This document shows positions 4,990-12,890 of a stretch of 12,983 nt of DNA, one piece after another. A program made the position numbers and the translations under genes. This stretch comes from Candidatus Colimorpha enterica (lineage in GTDB: Bacteria > Bacillota > Clostridia > Oscillospirales > CAG-272): positions 1-12,983 of the forward strand of contig JAGHTD010000304.1 of NCBI GenBank assembly GCA_018065475.1. Reading direction: 5' to 3'. Numbering within the stretch: the stretch's first letter is position 1; each line of letters opens with the position of its first letter. Below the pieces are notes generated by a model. It searched no databases. It was not told the origin of the DNA and saw only the letters and a list, made by a program, of their open reading frames with translations.

Positions 4990-6786
4990 TTATTTTTTCT
5001 TCTTTGCCAGCACGAGGGCGACGGTCGCCGCGGCGAGGCAAAGGCATATTATTATCAGCAGGTAGATTATCAGCGGGTCAGACGGACGGGAGGTGTGATC
5101 AATGACGATGATGTCCGTGTCTTCGCCCGTCGTTCCGGCAGGATCTTCGGAATGTCTTCCGGTCGTGACCGACGTTTCGCCCGGGGAGGAACTCTGCGTG
5201 TCGATGCCGGTCGGCTCGGCTTTTCCACAGTATTGGCAGACGCCCTTCACGTACTTGTGATCCTTCCGCTCCCCGAACTCTGCGCCGCAAACGCAGCAGA
5301 CGGCGTGCTCGGTGCAGGTGGCTTTTCCGCCTCTGTGATTGCCTCTGTAAGCGGTATAACTGCAGGAACATTCCTTCCAGTGCTCGGGTTCGTCGTGTCT
5401 GTATCCGTCGTAGGTGTGCTTGTGCTTTGCGGGACTGTCTGTATTCGTTCCGGTCCTCCCGGTGTCAGCGGGATCGGTCGTGTCGTCGGGAAAGACGGGG
5501 TCGGTCTCGGAAGGGATATAAGCCGTCGTTTCGGCGTCGGACGTGTCTCCCGACGTATCATCTGACGTGTCCTTCGGTTCGATCGGCTGTTCCGGTTTCA
5601 GCAAAGAAGCGCAGAGCGACTTGCCGTCGCTTAGCACGGCAAAGATCGACGAGGGTATCTCACCCTCAAACGTGATTTTTCCGCCGCCGAACGTGACGTT
5701 CTTTCCTCCTATGACCTCCGAAACGGTGAAGCCCGAGGGGAGTGTGACGGTGTTTCCTTTTACGGCGATCTTATCCGCAGGGAAGACTGCGGGAGTGCTT
5801 TTTTGAGGTAAATTGAAGCTGACCGTCAGGGTGACGGTGTCGGTGATATAGGACGGCGTGGGGGACTTCTCCGCGCTGAGGACGACGTCTCCGCAGCGGC
5901 CGTTCAGCTTGTAATTCTGATATTGGAGGGAATATCCCTCGTTCGCCTTTACCGTGACGGTGAGAGATGGGGAACGGGACGTGATTTTCCCGCCTGCGTC
6001 GGTCCCGCTCCATTCGCAGGAGACGACGGAGTATTTTTTGCTCTCTGCCGATTTTACGGCGGGGGCTTTTTTGCCGTATTCCGGCTTTGACAGTCCGGTG
6101 AGCATGATCTCTTTTACGTATTTGCTCTGGACGTCGTTCGGGTTGAACTGCACGTTGGTCTTGTCGGAATAGATCCTGCCGTTCTGCGTCGTGACCGACT
6201 TGACGTAGTGACCGCAGTCCTCGGGGATGAGGTCGGAGATGATGAGGTAATTCCCGCTTGAAAAGAACCTTTCGCCCGTCACGGGAGTGAAGCTCCCGTC
6301 GGTGCCGACCTTAAACCATTCGCCGTCGTTTTCTTCGGCTCCTTCGGCGCAGAGGACGGCGCAGACCTTGTTTTCGGGATAGAGGCAGTCGCATTCGTCG
6401 TCGTTTCTCCACAGGTTGATACGCAGTGAAACGTCGGCGTGTGCGCTTTCGGATGCGCCCGCTTCGTTGCCGAAGACGCAGAAATATTCTCCGGCGAAGT
6501 CGGCGGTTTTCGTGCTTAATTTCAGATTTGAGGTAAGAACGCCGTCAACGGTCTTTTCGTCTCCCTTTCCGATCCTCGTGAGAAAACCGTCGGTGCCGAT
6601 CCTGAACCACGTCGCGGAGCCGGCTCCCGCAGCGGAGCAGGTGACGGAAGCAACGTCGTTTATGCCGACCTCGGCAGAGACCGGCTGAACGGTGATCTCC
6701 GGCGGTGCGTTTTCTCCTGCGGAAGAAAAAACGCACAAAACCGAAACGAGCAGACATAAAAGCAGAACAAACGATACTTTTTTCAC
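4990..6786 (-). CDS. Secreted, membrane-anchored protein with Ig-like and Cys/His-rich regions
   Basis: The 598-aa product starts at GTG 6786, 8 nt after AAGGAGG. Residues 1-23 are a signal peptide (MKK, hydrophobic core, SSA then GEN). Two Ig-like units follow: about 30-122 (C50, W60, and AGEYFC with C103) and about 124-212 (C142/C146, W157, CGHYVK lacking the closing Cys); both share WF-x-(I/V)-GTDG. A further beta-rich part (220-395) has no clear name. A Thr/Asp/Pro linker (405-455) leads to a Cys/His-rich region (455-522: CSC, CCVC, CQYC plus several His), a type common in clostridial surface proteins that may bind zinc. After another linker there is one membrane helix (572-594) and a KKKK tail. 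No LPxTG is present, so anchoring is by the helix. It follows pcrA by 37 nt and precedes nagA by 9 nt. Its ligand is unknown. Confidence 0.75.
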   Translation of the reverse strand: MKKVSFVLLLCLLVSVLCVFSSAGENAPPEITVQPVSAEVGINDVASVTCSAAGAGSATWFRIGTDGFLTRIGKGDEKTVDGVLTSNLKLSTKTADFAGEYFCVFGNEAGASESAHADVSLRINLWRNDDECDCLYPENKVCAVLCAEGAEENDGEWFKVGTDGSFTPVTGERFFSSGNYLIISDLIPEDCGHYVKSVTTQNGRIYSDKTNVQFNPNDVQSKYVKEIMLTGLSKPEYGKKAPAVKSAESKKYSVVSCEWSGTDAGGKITSRSPSLTVTVKANEGYSLQYQNYKLNGRCGDVVLSAEKSPTPSYITDTVTLTVSFNLPQKSTPAVFPADKIAVKGNTVTLPSGFTVSEVIGGKNVTFGGGKITFEGEIPSSIFAVLSDGKSLCASLLKPEQPIEPKDTSDDTSGDTSDAETTAYIPSETDPVFPDDTTDPADTGRTGTNTDSPAKHKHTYDGYRHDEPEHWKECSCSYTAYRGNHRGGKATCTEHAVCCVCGAEFGERKDHKYVKGVCQYCGKAEPTGIDTQSSSPGETSVTTGRHSEDPAGTTGEDTDIIVIDHTSRPSDPLIIYLLIIICLCLAAATVALVLAKKKK

Positions 6787-6823
6787 TTTCTGTGCCTCCT
6801 TATTTGTTTTTGTGCGTATTATT

Positions 6824-7537
6824 TTATATTTTGACGAGCTTTGCGAAGGTCGCCATCAGCTTCTTCGTGCCGGTGTTGTCAAAGGCGATCTCGTACATCG
6901 TGTCGGCTCCGACCGGTTTTGCGGACATGATCGTGCCTTCGCCGAACACGGCGTGGCGCACCCGTGAGCCGACGGGGATTATGCTGACAGCCGCCTTCGG
7001 CTGAGAAATGATAGACGAGGGTGCCGACAGCTCCCTTGAAGCGAACGGCTTTTCCTTTTCGGGCTGACGTCTCGGTGTAAAGGTGCCGAAGCCCTCTTCG
7101 CTGACGACGTTGCCACCCGGCATTTCATCGACGAATCTCGACGTCTGATTTGACTGGATCCTGCCGAACATGAGGCGGTCGCGCGCGCTGATGACGTAGA
7201 GCTTTCTTTTTGCTCTTGTGACCGCGACGTAGGCAAGACGGCGCTCCTCTTCGATGTCTCCTTCATCGACTGCGGTCTTTGACGGGAAGATATTTTCCTC
7301 AAAGCCGGGGATGAATACGACGGGGAACTCAAGTCCCTTTGCGGAGTGGACGGTCATGAGGACGACGGCGTTTCCGCTCTCGTCGTAGTTGTCGAAGTCG
7401 GCGACGAGGGAGGTCTCCTCGAGAAAGTCGGAAAGAGTGGGGTTCTCACGCTCGGTCTCGAACTGGACGGCGTTTGAAACAAGCTCTTCGACGTTGTCGA
7501 GACGCTCTTTCTCCTCGTCTCCGCCGAGAAGGAGCAT
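6824..7537 (-). CDS. pcrA: ATP-dependent DNA helicase PcrA/UvrD, C-terminal part after the amber codon
   Basis: This 237-aa stretch is in the same frame as the N-terminal part and continues the helicase fold (GYREML begins 7 codons earlier, at 7549). It has motif V (MTVHSAKGLEFPVV) followed by GFEENIFPS, motif VI (EEERRLAYVAVTRAKRKLYV), and the PcrA-type C-terminal Tudor-like module starting GSRVRHAVFGEGT and ending FAKLVKI. The ATG at 7537 is given as a nominal start only; no ribosome site precedes it (ACAGAGAA), so independent translation is doubtful and this half alone lacks Walker A and B. It makes sense as the end of one 788-codon gene, either read through, misassembled or broken. Stop is TAA. 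Confidence 0.85.
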   Translation of the reverse strand: MLLLGGDEEKERLDNVEELVSNAVQFETERENPTLSDFLEETSLVADFDNYDESGNAVVLMTVHSAKGLEFPVVFIPGFEENIFPSKTAVDEGDIEEERRLAYVAVTRAKRKLYVISARDRLMFGRIQSNQTSRFVDEMPGGNVVSEEGFGTFTPRRQPEKEKPFASRELSAPSSIISQPKAAVSIIPVGSRVRHAVFGEGTIMSAKPVGADTMYEIAFDNTGTKKLMATFAKLVKI

Positions 7538-7555
7538 TTCTCTGTAACCGCTGAG

Positions 7556-7558
7556 CTA
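7556..7558 (-). other. pcrA: In-frame amber codon (TAG) inside pcrA
   Basis: Codons read ..GAC AGG ACG ATA TAG CTC AGC GGT TAC.. on the minus strand. The reading frame is unchanged on both sides and the encoded protein follows the family (LFDRTI-stop-LSGYREML). Changing one base would restore CAG (Gln), GAG (Glu) or AAG (Lys). It is therefore a point difference, not a frameshift. Confidence 0.9.
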
Positions 7559-9190
7559 TATCGTCCTGTCGAAAAGTACCGAAAGCGGCTCGGTCTCCAT
7601 TATATTGCGGAGCTCTTTTATGAGATTTGCGAACTCCTTGAGCCGTCCCGCCGATCTGACGATCTGCGGATAAAGCTCCGCGCTGTCTATGACGTCGAAC
7701 ATCGAAACGCCGTTTGCGGCGGCGATGAGCTCGATGTCGGAGATCAGCTTTTCGCCGATCTTTCGCTTCGGCTCGTTGATGATCCTCTTTAAGCGGAGAT
7801 TGTCGGCGGGGTTGTTGACGACCGAAAGGTACGCCATTATGTCCTTGATCTCCTTGCGGTCGTAGAACCTCGTTCCGCCGATGAGACGGTAGGGAATGCC
7901 CGAACGCTTGAGGACTGATTCTATCGAGTTAGACTGCGAGTTCATACGGTAGAGCACCGCAAAATCGCTGTAAGTGAGCTTTTTTGAAAGGATGTTGCGG
8001 GTTATCTCGTTTACGATATAGCGCGCTTCCTCGTTCTGATTTTCGCATATCTGAACGGTGATCTTATCGCCCTCGCCCGCCTTGGTGAAGAGGGATTTCT
8101 GATGTCTGCCGACGTTGTGGGAGATGATCCCGTTGGCGGCGGCGAGGATGTTGGAGGTCGAGCGGTAGTTTTCCTCGAGCTTGACGACCTTGGCGTCGCT
8201 GAACTGACGGTCGAAGTTGAGGATGTTGGCGATGGTCGCGCCTCTGAACTTGTATATGCTCTGATCGTCATCGCCGACGACCATGAGGTTGCGTCTGCCT
8301 TCGGAGAGAAGCTCGATAAGGCGAAGCTGTGCGTAGTTGGTGTCCTGGAACTCGTCAACGCTGATGTAGCGGAACTTGTTGCGGCAGTAGGAGGCGGCCT
8401 CCTCGTTAGTCGAAAGGAGGTTGACGGTCTGGACGATTATATCGTCAAAGTCGAGCGCCGACGCTTCGAGCAGAGTTTTCTGATAGAGGGTATAGACAAG
8501 CTGGACGTATCTCTTTCTGCTGTCGTTTCCGACCTCCTTGCTGTAATCGGAGGGGGATTTCAGCGAATCCTTGAGACGGCTGATCTCCTTCATGACATAC
8601 TTGACGGGAAGGATCTTATCGTCGATGTTCAGCTTGTGGAGACAGTCGGCGATCGCCTTTTTCGTGTCGTCGGTGTCGTAGATCGTGAAATGCTCGTTGT
8701 ATCCGAGCGAGGAGCCGAAACGGCGGAGAAGACGGACGCAGATGGAGTGGAAGGTGCCCGCCCATATTTCCGACGCGATATCCTCGCCGAGGGCGCGGCC
8801 GAGACGTTCCTTCATCTCGTTTGCCGCCTTGTTGGTGAAGGTGAAGCAGAGGATGTTCCAGGGAGGGCAGGGCGAGGTCACGAAGTCGCCGAGAATGGCG
8901 GCTATCTCGTCGTCGGGGAGAGAAACGGCGCTCTCCATTGCGGAGATCTCGGCGTCGGTCATTCCTTCGACGGGCGTCTCGTCGTAGTAGGCGTTGCCGT
9001 ACTTGATGATATGGGAGATACGGTCGACGAGGACGGTCGTTTTTCCGGTTCCCGCGCCTGCGAGAACGAGAAGGGGCCCGTTTACCGAAAAGACAGCCTC
9101 GCGCTGTCTTTCGTTGAGGTGATCGTACAGCTTGTCAAACAGCTTTCTTTTTGCATTGTGAAATCTTGTCATCTGTGCGGAAAAGTCCAT
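7556..9190 (-). CDS. pcrA: ATP-dependent DNA helicase PcrA/UvrD, N-terminal part ending at an in-frame TAG
   Basis: Superfamily 1A 3'-to-5' helicase for repair, replication restart and removal of RecA or RNA polymerase. Start ATG 9190 has GAGGAG about 8 nt upstream. Seen in order: Q motif LNERQREAV (25-33), Walker A GAGTGKT (45-51), motif Ia FTFTNKAANEMK (116-127), FHSICVRLLRRFG (147-159), Walker B DEFQDTN (279-285), motif III GDDDQSIYKFRGA (306-318) and NYRST (341-345). Between motif I and Ia there is an acidic insert of about 40 residues (68-109) compared with PcrA of Bacillus. The frame ends at TAG after 544 residues, inside domain 2, but the rest of the helicase continues in the same frame to 6824 (788 codons overall). 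A product ending here would lack motifs V and VI and should not be active. A perfect sigma-A promoter lies at 9227-9255. Confidence 0.9.
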   Translation of the reverse strand: MDFSAQMTRFHNAKRKLFDKLYDHLNERQREAVFSVNGPLLVLAGAGTGKTTVLVDRISHIIKYGNAYYDETPVEGMTDAEISAMESAVSLPDDEIAAILGDFVTSPCPPWNILCFTFTNKAANEMKERLGRALGEDIASEIWAGTFHSICVRLLRRFGSSLGYNEHFTIYDTDDTKKAIADCLHKLNIDDKILPVKYVMKEISRLKDSLKSPSDYSKEVGNDSRKRYVQLVYTLYQKTLLEASALDFDDIIVQTVNLLSTNEEAASYCRNKFRYISVDEFQDTNYAQLRLIELLSEGRRNLMVVGDDDQSIYKFRGATIANILNFDRQFSDAKVVKLEENYRSTSNILAAANGIISHNVGRHQKSLFTKAGEGDKITVQICENQNEEARYIVNEITRNILSKKLTYSDFAVLYRMNSQSNSIESVLKRSGIPYRLIGGTRFYDRKEIKDIMAYLSVVNNPADNLRLKRIINEPKRKIGEKLISDIELIAAANGVSMFDVIDSAELYPQIVRSAGRLKEFANLIKELRNIMETEPLSVLFDRTI

Positions 9191-9226
9191 TTATTTGCTC
9201 CTCGGGATAGGGTAATACTGTATTTT

Positions 9227-9255
9227 ATTATAACATAAAACGGGAAAAGTGTCAA
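9227..9255 (-). promoter_or_regulatory. Consensus sigma-A promoter of pcrA
   Basis: On the minus strand TTGACA (9255-9250), a 17-bp spacer and TATAAT (9232-9227), with TGT before the -10 giving an extended -10 as well. All twelve hexamer bases match consensus. The leader to the pcrA ATG is about 30 nt. No other strong promoter was found before the Ig-like gene, so this probably drives pcrA, the Ig-like gene, nagA and the 56-aa gene. Confidence 0.85.
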
Positions 9256-9284
9256 GTTTGATGTGAAGTTATGACGAAGATTTA

Positions 9285-9313
9285 TTGACTTTATTATGAT
9301 GTTTTGATATAAT
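9285..9313 (+). promoter_or_regulatory. Near-consensus sigma-A promoter of the ymfF-ymfH-lgt-folD operon
   Basis: TTGACT (9285-9290), a 17-bp spacer and TATAAT (9308-9313), preceded by TGA for an extended -10. It diverges from the pcrA promoter; the two -35 boxes are 29 bp apart. The leader is short (about 20 nt) with the ribosome site inside it. Confidence 0.85.
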
Positions 9314-9338
9314 ATACTGTGTATTATCAGGAGTGTAT

Positions 9339-10613
9339 ATGAGACCCGAAAAGATTATGATTACCGACGGAGTAGAGCTTAATTACCTCCGTCTCGACAA
9401 GTTCAAAGTCAACAGCATCTCGGTGGATTTTTTCCTTCCTCTCACCGAGGAAACGGCGGCGGCAAACACGCTTCTCGCCAAAGTGCTCAGAAGAGGAACG
9501 GAAAAACATCCGACGAAAAAAGAGATCTCGAAGTATTTAAGCTCGCTTTACGGCGCTGATTTCAGCGTGGTGACGAGCGGAGACGCGCTGAATCACTTCA
9601 CAAGCTTTTCGGCGATGACGCTGAGGAGCGATTTCACCGACGGTATGAACGTAGATACCGAGATCCTTTCGCTGATAAAGGAAATGATCTTCACGCCATG
9701 CCGCGAGGACGGCAAGCTGTCGGAGAAATACATCGAGGGCGAAAGAAAGAACCTCATCGACAGGATAAGGGCGAGAAAGAACGACAAGGACAGCTATTCG
9801 CAGTCGAGGTGCCTTGAAATACTTTACGGCACGCAGAGAAAGGTCATCCCGGTTTACGGAAGAGAAGAGACGGTCGCGGCCGTCACCGAAGCCGACCTTG
9901 AGGCGGCGCTTGAAAGACTTGTAAAAAATGCGTACGTCGTCGTTTACTATATCGGATCGACGGCAAAAGAGGAGATAATCAGCTCCGTTTCGGATATGTT
10001 CGCCGGTGTCGGGAGACAGCCCTGTGCGATAGGAAAGACCGAGCCGTTCATCCATAAGGACAAGCCCTTTTCGACAGTCGAAAAGATGGACGTCGAGCAG
10101 TGCAAGCTCTGCGTTGCCCTGACCTCCGGGATCAACAAGAAAAGCGCCGAATATCCGGCGTACAGACTGTTCTTAAATGTCCTCGGCTATTCCAATATAG
10201 CCAAGCTCTTTATGAACGTGAGGGAGAAAATGAGTCTCTGCTACTACGTCTATCCCTCGCAGTTTTCAAACGGTGTGTGCGTAATAATGGCGGGCATTGA
10301 CGGCAAGGACGCAAAGAAGGCAAAAAAGGCGATCCTCAAAGAGATAAGCGACTGCCAAAAGGGGAAGATAAGCGAAGAAGAGCTTTCCGCCTCGAAGCAG
10401 TATATTATCGACGGCACCAAGAACGACAGCGACAGCCCTCTTTTTTATAAAAAATGGTATTACAGCGAGGTGTTCTTCGGCCCGACGCTCACGCCGGAGG
10501 AGTACGCCGACGCAGTCGGAAAATGTACGCTCGACGACGTCGTTGCCGCCGCAAACAAGGTGAAGGAAGCGCACACGTTCCTGCTCTCTGGGGAGGATGA
10601 AGAAAATGTCTGA
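9339..10613 (+). CDS. ymfF: M16-family peptidase-like protein YmfF (non-catalytic partner)
   Basis: The 424-aa product matches YmfF of Bacillus in length and layout (RRGTEKHPTKKEIS, residues 51-64; LYGADF, 70-75). M16 proteins are two-domain clam-shell zinc peptidases, but this one has no HxxEH motif, as expected for the YmfF branch, which is thought to pair with the active YmfH. Databases name this pair EF-P 5-aminopentanol modification-associated proteins (YfmF/YfmH), an association by context rather than proven chemistry. The start is ATG 9339: GGAG (9330-9333) lies 5 nt upstream, and an in-frame GTG at 9333 overlaps that site. The stop overlaps the next start by 8 nt (ATGTCTGA), indicating coupled translation. 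Confidence 0.85.
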   Translation: MRPEKIMITDGVELNYLRLDKFKVNSISVDFFLPLTEETAAANTLLAKVLRRGTEKHPTKKEISKYLSSLYGADFSVVTSGDALNHFTSFSAMTLRSDFTDGMNVDTEILSLIKEMIFTPCREDGKLSEKYIEGERKNLIDRIRARKNDKDSYSQSRCLEILYGTQRKVIPVYGREETVAAVTEADLEAALERLVKNAYVVVYYIGSTAKEEIISSVSDMFAGVGRQPCAIGKTEPFIHKDKPFSTVEKMDVEQCKLCVALTSGINKKSAEYPAYRLFLNVLGYSNIAKLFMNVREKMSLCYYVYPSQFSNGVCVIMAGIDGKDAKKAKKAILKEISDCQKGKISEEELSASKQYIIDGTKNDSDSPLFYKKWYYSEVFFGPTLTPEEYADAVGKCTLDDVVAAANKVKEAHTFLLSGEDEENV

Positions 10614-11886
10614 TTTTATCGAAAAGAAAAGCGATTTCCTCGGTGAGCATTATTACGAGACCACCCACGAAAGCGGGCTGAAAATAGCGGTTTTTCCCAA
10701 GGACTTTGAGACCTTCTTCGCGGAGGTGACGGTCGGCTTCGGCTCGGTCAACGCCTTCGTCGGAGACGACGGCAAGAAGCTGCCGGAGGGTATCGCACAT
10801 TTTCTTGAGCACAAGATGTTCGCAAACGCCGACGGCGAGGATTCCATGGAGAAGTTCGCCCGTCTGGGCGGATCGTCAAACGCCTTCACGACCTATAATC
10901 TCACAACGTATTTCTTCTCCTGTCACGACAATTTTGAGGAAAACCTCGAAATACTTCTGAAAATGGTGACGGAGCCCTATTTCACCGACGCAAACGTGGC
11001 GAAGGAGCAGGGTATCATCGCGCAGGAGATCAAGATGGGCTACGACGAGCCATACGAAATGCTGCTGCTCAACGGCATGAAATGTATGTACGGCGTTCTC
11101 CCGGTCAGGGACGACATAGCGGGCACGGTGGAGTCGATCTCCGAGATCACGCCGGAGCTCCTCTACCGCTGTCATAAAGCTGGATATTCGCCCGCAAACA
11201 TGAATCTCACGGTCTGCGGCCGCGCCGATAAGGAAAAGGTGCTTGAGACCGTAAACAGGATATTCGGAAAAGAGAAAGCCGAAAAGGTATCGCTTCCGAC
11301 GGAAAGGGAGCCGGAGGCCGTCGTCTCACCGCGCGCAGAGTGCGAAATGGAAGTGTCCAAACCTCTCTTCTGCGTTATGGTGAAGAACTCCGACATAGGC
11401 GAAACGCCTGAGGAGAGAGCGAAAGAAAACGCAATATACGACGTGCTGACCGAGATGTACTTCGGCCCGACGTCCGATTTCGTCTCCGATCTCTACGAGC
11501 AGGGAAAGATCATCTCATCTTCTGCCGAGATGACGCATCTTGACGGCTTCTCGTTCTTCCGCTTCTGCGGTGACTGTGAGGATCCCGACGGGATAATGAC
11601 GCTTTTCAAGGAATATACCGCAAGGATAAGGGAAGAAAAGCCGGACGAAAAGGAGATCGCCGCAGCGAAGAGGGCGGTGCTTGCCGATCACGTCAAGGAC
11701 TTCGACAGCACCGAGAATATCGCCATTATGCTCTCCTGCGACTATCTCATAGAGGGCACCGATCTTTTTGACTACAAGGACGATCTCGAGGCGGTGACGG
11801 CGGAGGATATTTCCTCCAAGCTGAACACCCTGTTCGATCCCGAAAGATACGTATTATCGGCTGTTAAGCCGAACAAAAGGAGCTGA
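10606..11886 (+). CDS. ymfH: M16-family zinc peptidase YmfH
   Basis: The 426-aa product has the inverted zinc motif HFLEH (H65, E68, H69) in the context GIAHFLEHKMF, and the distant third ligand E141 in IIAQEIKM, 76 residues after H65, as in active M16 peptidases. The glycine-rich GGSSNAFTTYNLTTYFF (88-104) is also typical. It should be the catalytic half of a heterodimer with YmfF; its natural substrate is unclear (small peptides are a reasonable guess from the family). ATG 10606 is chosen because GGGGAGG (10590-10596) is 9 nt upstream; the in-frame ATG at 10597 directly abuts it. Gene end and the lgt start are separated by 5 nt. Confidence 0.9.
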   Translation: MSDFIEKKSDFLGEHYYETTHESGLKIAVFPKDFETFFAEVTVGFGSVNAFVGDDGKKLPEGIAHFLEHKMFANADGEDSMEKFARLGGSSNAFTTYNLTTYFFSCHDNFEENLEILLKMVTEPYFTDANVAKEQGIIAQEIKMGYDEPYEMLLLNGMKCMYGVLPVRDDIAGTVESISEITPELLYRCHKAGYSPANMNLTVCGRADKEKVLETVNRIFGKEKAEKVSLPTEREPEAVVSPRAECEMEVSKPLFCVMVKNSDIGETPEERAKENAIYDVLTEMYFGPTSDFVSDLYEQGKIISSSAEMTHLDGFSFFRFCGDCEDPDGIMTLFKEYTARIREEKPDEKEIAAAKRAVLADHVKDFDSTENIAIMLSCDYLIEGTDLFDYKDDLEAVTAEDISSKLNTLFDPERYVLSAVKPNKRS

Positions 11887-11891
11887 ACGAT

Positions 11892-12890
11892 ATGACATAT
11901 ATTTCATTCCCGGGTATCGGGATAAACGAGTTTTCCGTAAACAGCGTGGCGTTTGAGATCGGGCCGTTTTCGGTAAGATGGTACGGTATCATAATCACCG
12001 TCGGCATAATCCTCGCCTTCCTTTACCTCAATTACAGAGGTAAGAAGTTTGAGGGGCTGACAGACGACGATGTCTTCGACTATGCGATAGCCGGAGTGGT
12101 CTTCGGCATAATCGGTGCGAGGATATACTACGTGGCGACCGAGTTCGGACGCTTCAAGGCGGACTCGTTCTGGAAAACGCTGAAAAACATCGAGGCAATA
12201 TGGAACGGCGGCCTCGGCTTCTACGGAGGTCTTATCCTCGGACTGCTGTCCGTCGTCGTTATCTCACTTTTCAAGAAAAAGAACCCCTTCAAGGTGTTCG
12301 ACGCCTGCTCACTCGGAGTGATGATCGCTCAGGTCTGCGGAAGATGGGGCAACTTCATGAACGGTGAGGCGCACGGAGGCGAGACCTCGCTCCCCTGGGC
12401 TATGGGACTGCGCTCCTCTCTTGACGAGACGGTCACCTATTATCACCCGACCTTCTTTTACGAGTCGCTTTGGAACCTCGTCGGCTTCCTCATCATCAAC
12501 GCGACATACAAGCATAAGAAATACGACGGTCAGATCGTGCTCCGCTATATTTCATGGTACGGCTTCGGAAGAATGTTAATAGAGGGACTGCGCACCGACT
12601 CGCTTTACGTCGGTCAGTTCCGCATTTCGCAGGTCGTCGGCTTCCTCTGCTTCTTCTTCGGCTCGGCAACGCTCATCGCGCTTGACATCGTCCACGCAAA
12701 CAGAAGAAAAGCGGCGCTCCTCCGCGAGGCGGTAAGTGACGAAAAGACCGCAGAAACCGCAGAAAAAAGTGATGTTTCCGCTGAAACCGCTCCCGAGACC
12801 GCAGAAAAGGGAGAGGAGACCGAAAACGCAGAAGAGGGCTTCGATATAAGACAGCTCCACGCGGAGGACGGGAAAGATGAAGATAATTGA
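11892..12890 (+). CDS. lgt: Prolipoprotein diacylglyceryl transferase
   Basis: Integral membrane enzyme that moves diacylglycerol from phosphatidylglycerol to the lipobox cysteine of prolipoproteins, the first step of lipoprotein maturation. Several membrane helices are evident (about 29-47, 65-81, 110-126, 192-203, 244-265). Key stretches are VRWYGIIITVG (28-38), IWNGGLGFYGG (103-113), the Lgt signature GRWGNFMNGEAHGG (150-163) with the essential Arg, HPTFFYES (185-192) and GRMLIEGLRTDS (226-237). SD AAAAGGAG sits inside the end of ymfH, 9 nt before ATG 11892. At 332 aa the protein is longer than the usual 260-290 because of an acidic Ala/Glu/Thr tail (about 279-332, with AETAEK-like repeats), expected to be disordered and cytoplasmic. 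Its end overlaps the folD start by 14 nt. Confidence 0.96.
   Translation: MTYISFPGIGINEFSVNSVAFEIGPFSVRWYGIIITVGIILAFLYLNYRGKKFEGLTDDDVFDYAIAGVVFGIIGARIYYVATEFGRFKADSFWKTLKNIEAIWNGGLGFYGGLILGLLSVVVISLFKKKNPFKVFDACSLGVMIAQVCGRWGNFMNGEAHGGETSLPWAMGLRSSLDETVTYYHPTFFYESLWNLVGFLIINATYKHKKYDGQIVLRYISWYGFGRMLIEGLRTDSLYVGQFRISQVVGFLCFFFGSATLIALDIVHANRRKAALLREAVSDEKTAETAEKSDVSAETAPETAEKGEETENAEEGFDIRQLHAEDGKDEDN

Noticed and set aside
4606..5565. 319-codon plus-strand frame spanning nagA and the Ig-like gene
   Set aside because: It crosses the boundary of two well-supported opposite-strand genes and has no start context or family.
8102..9238. 378-codon plus-strand open frame opposite pcrA
   Set aside because: Antisense to the helicase motifs, no domain recognised, and it runs through the pcrA promoter; it is a by-product of codon bias.
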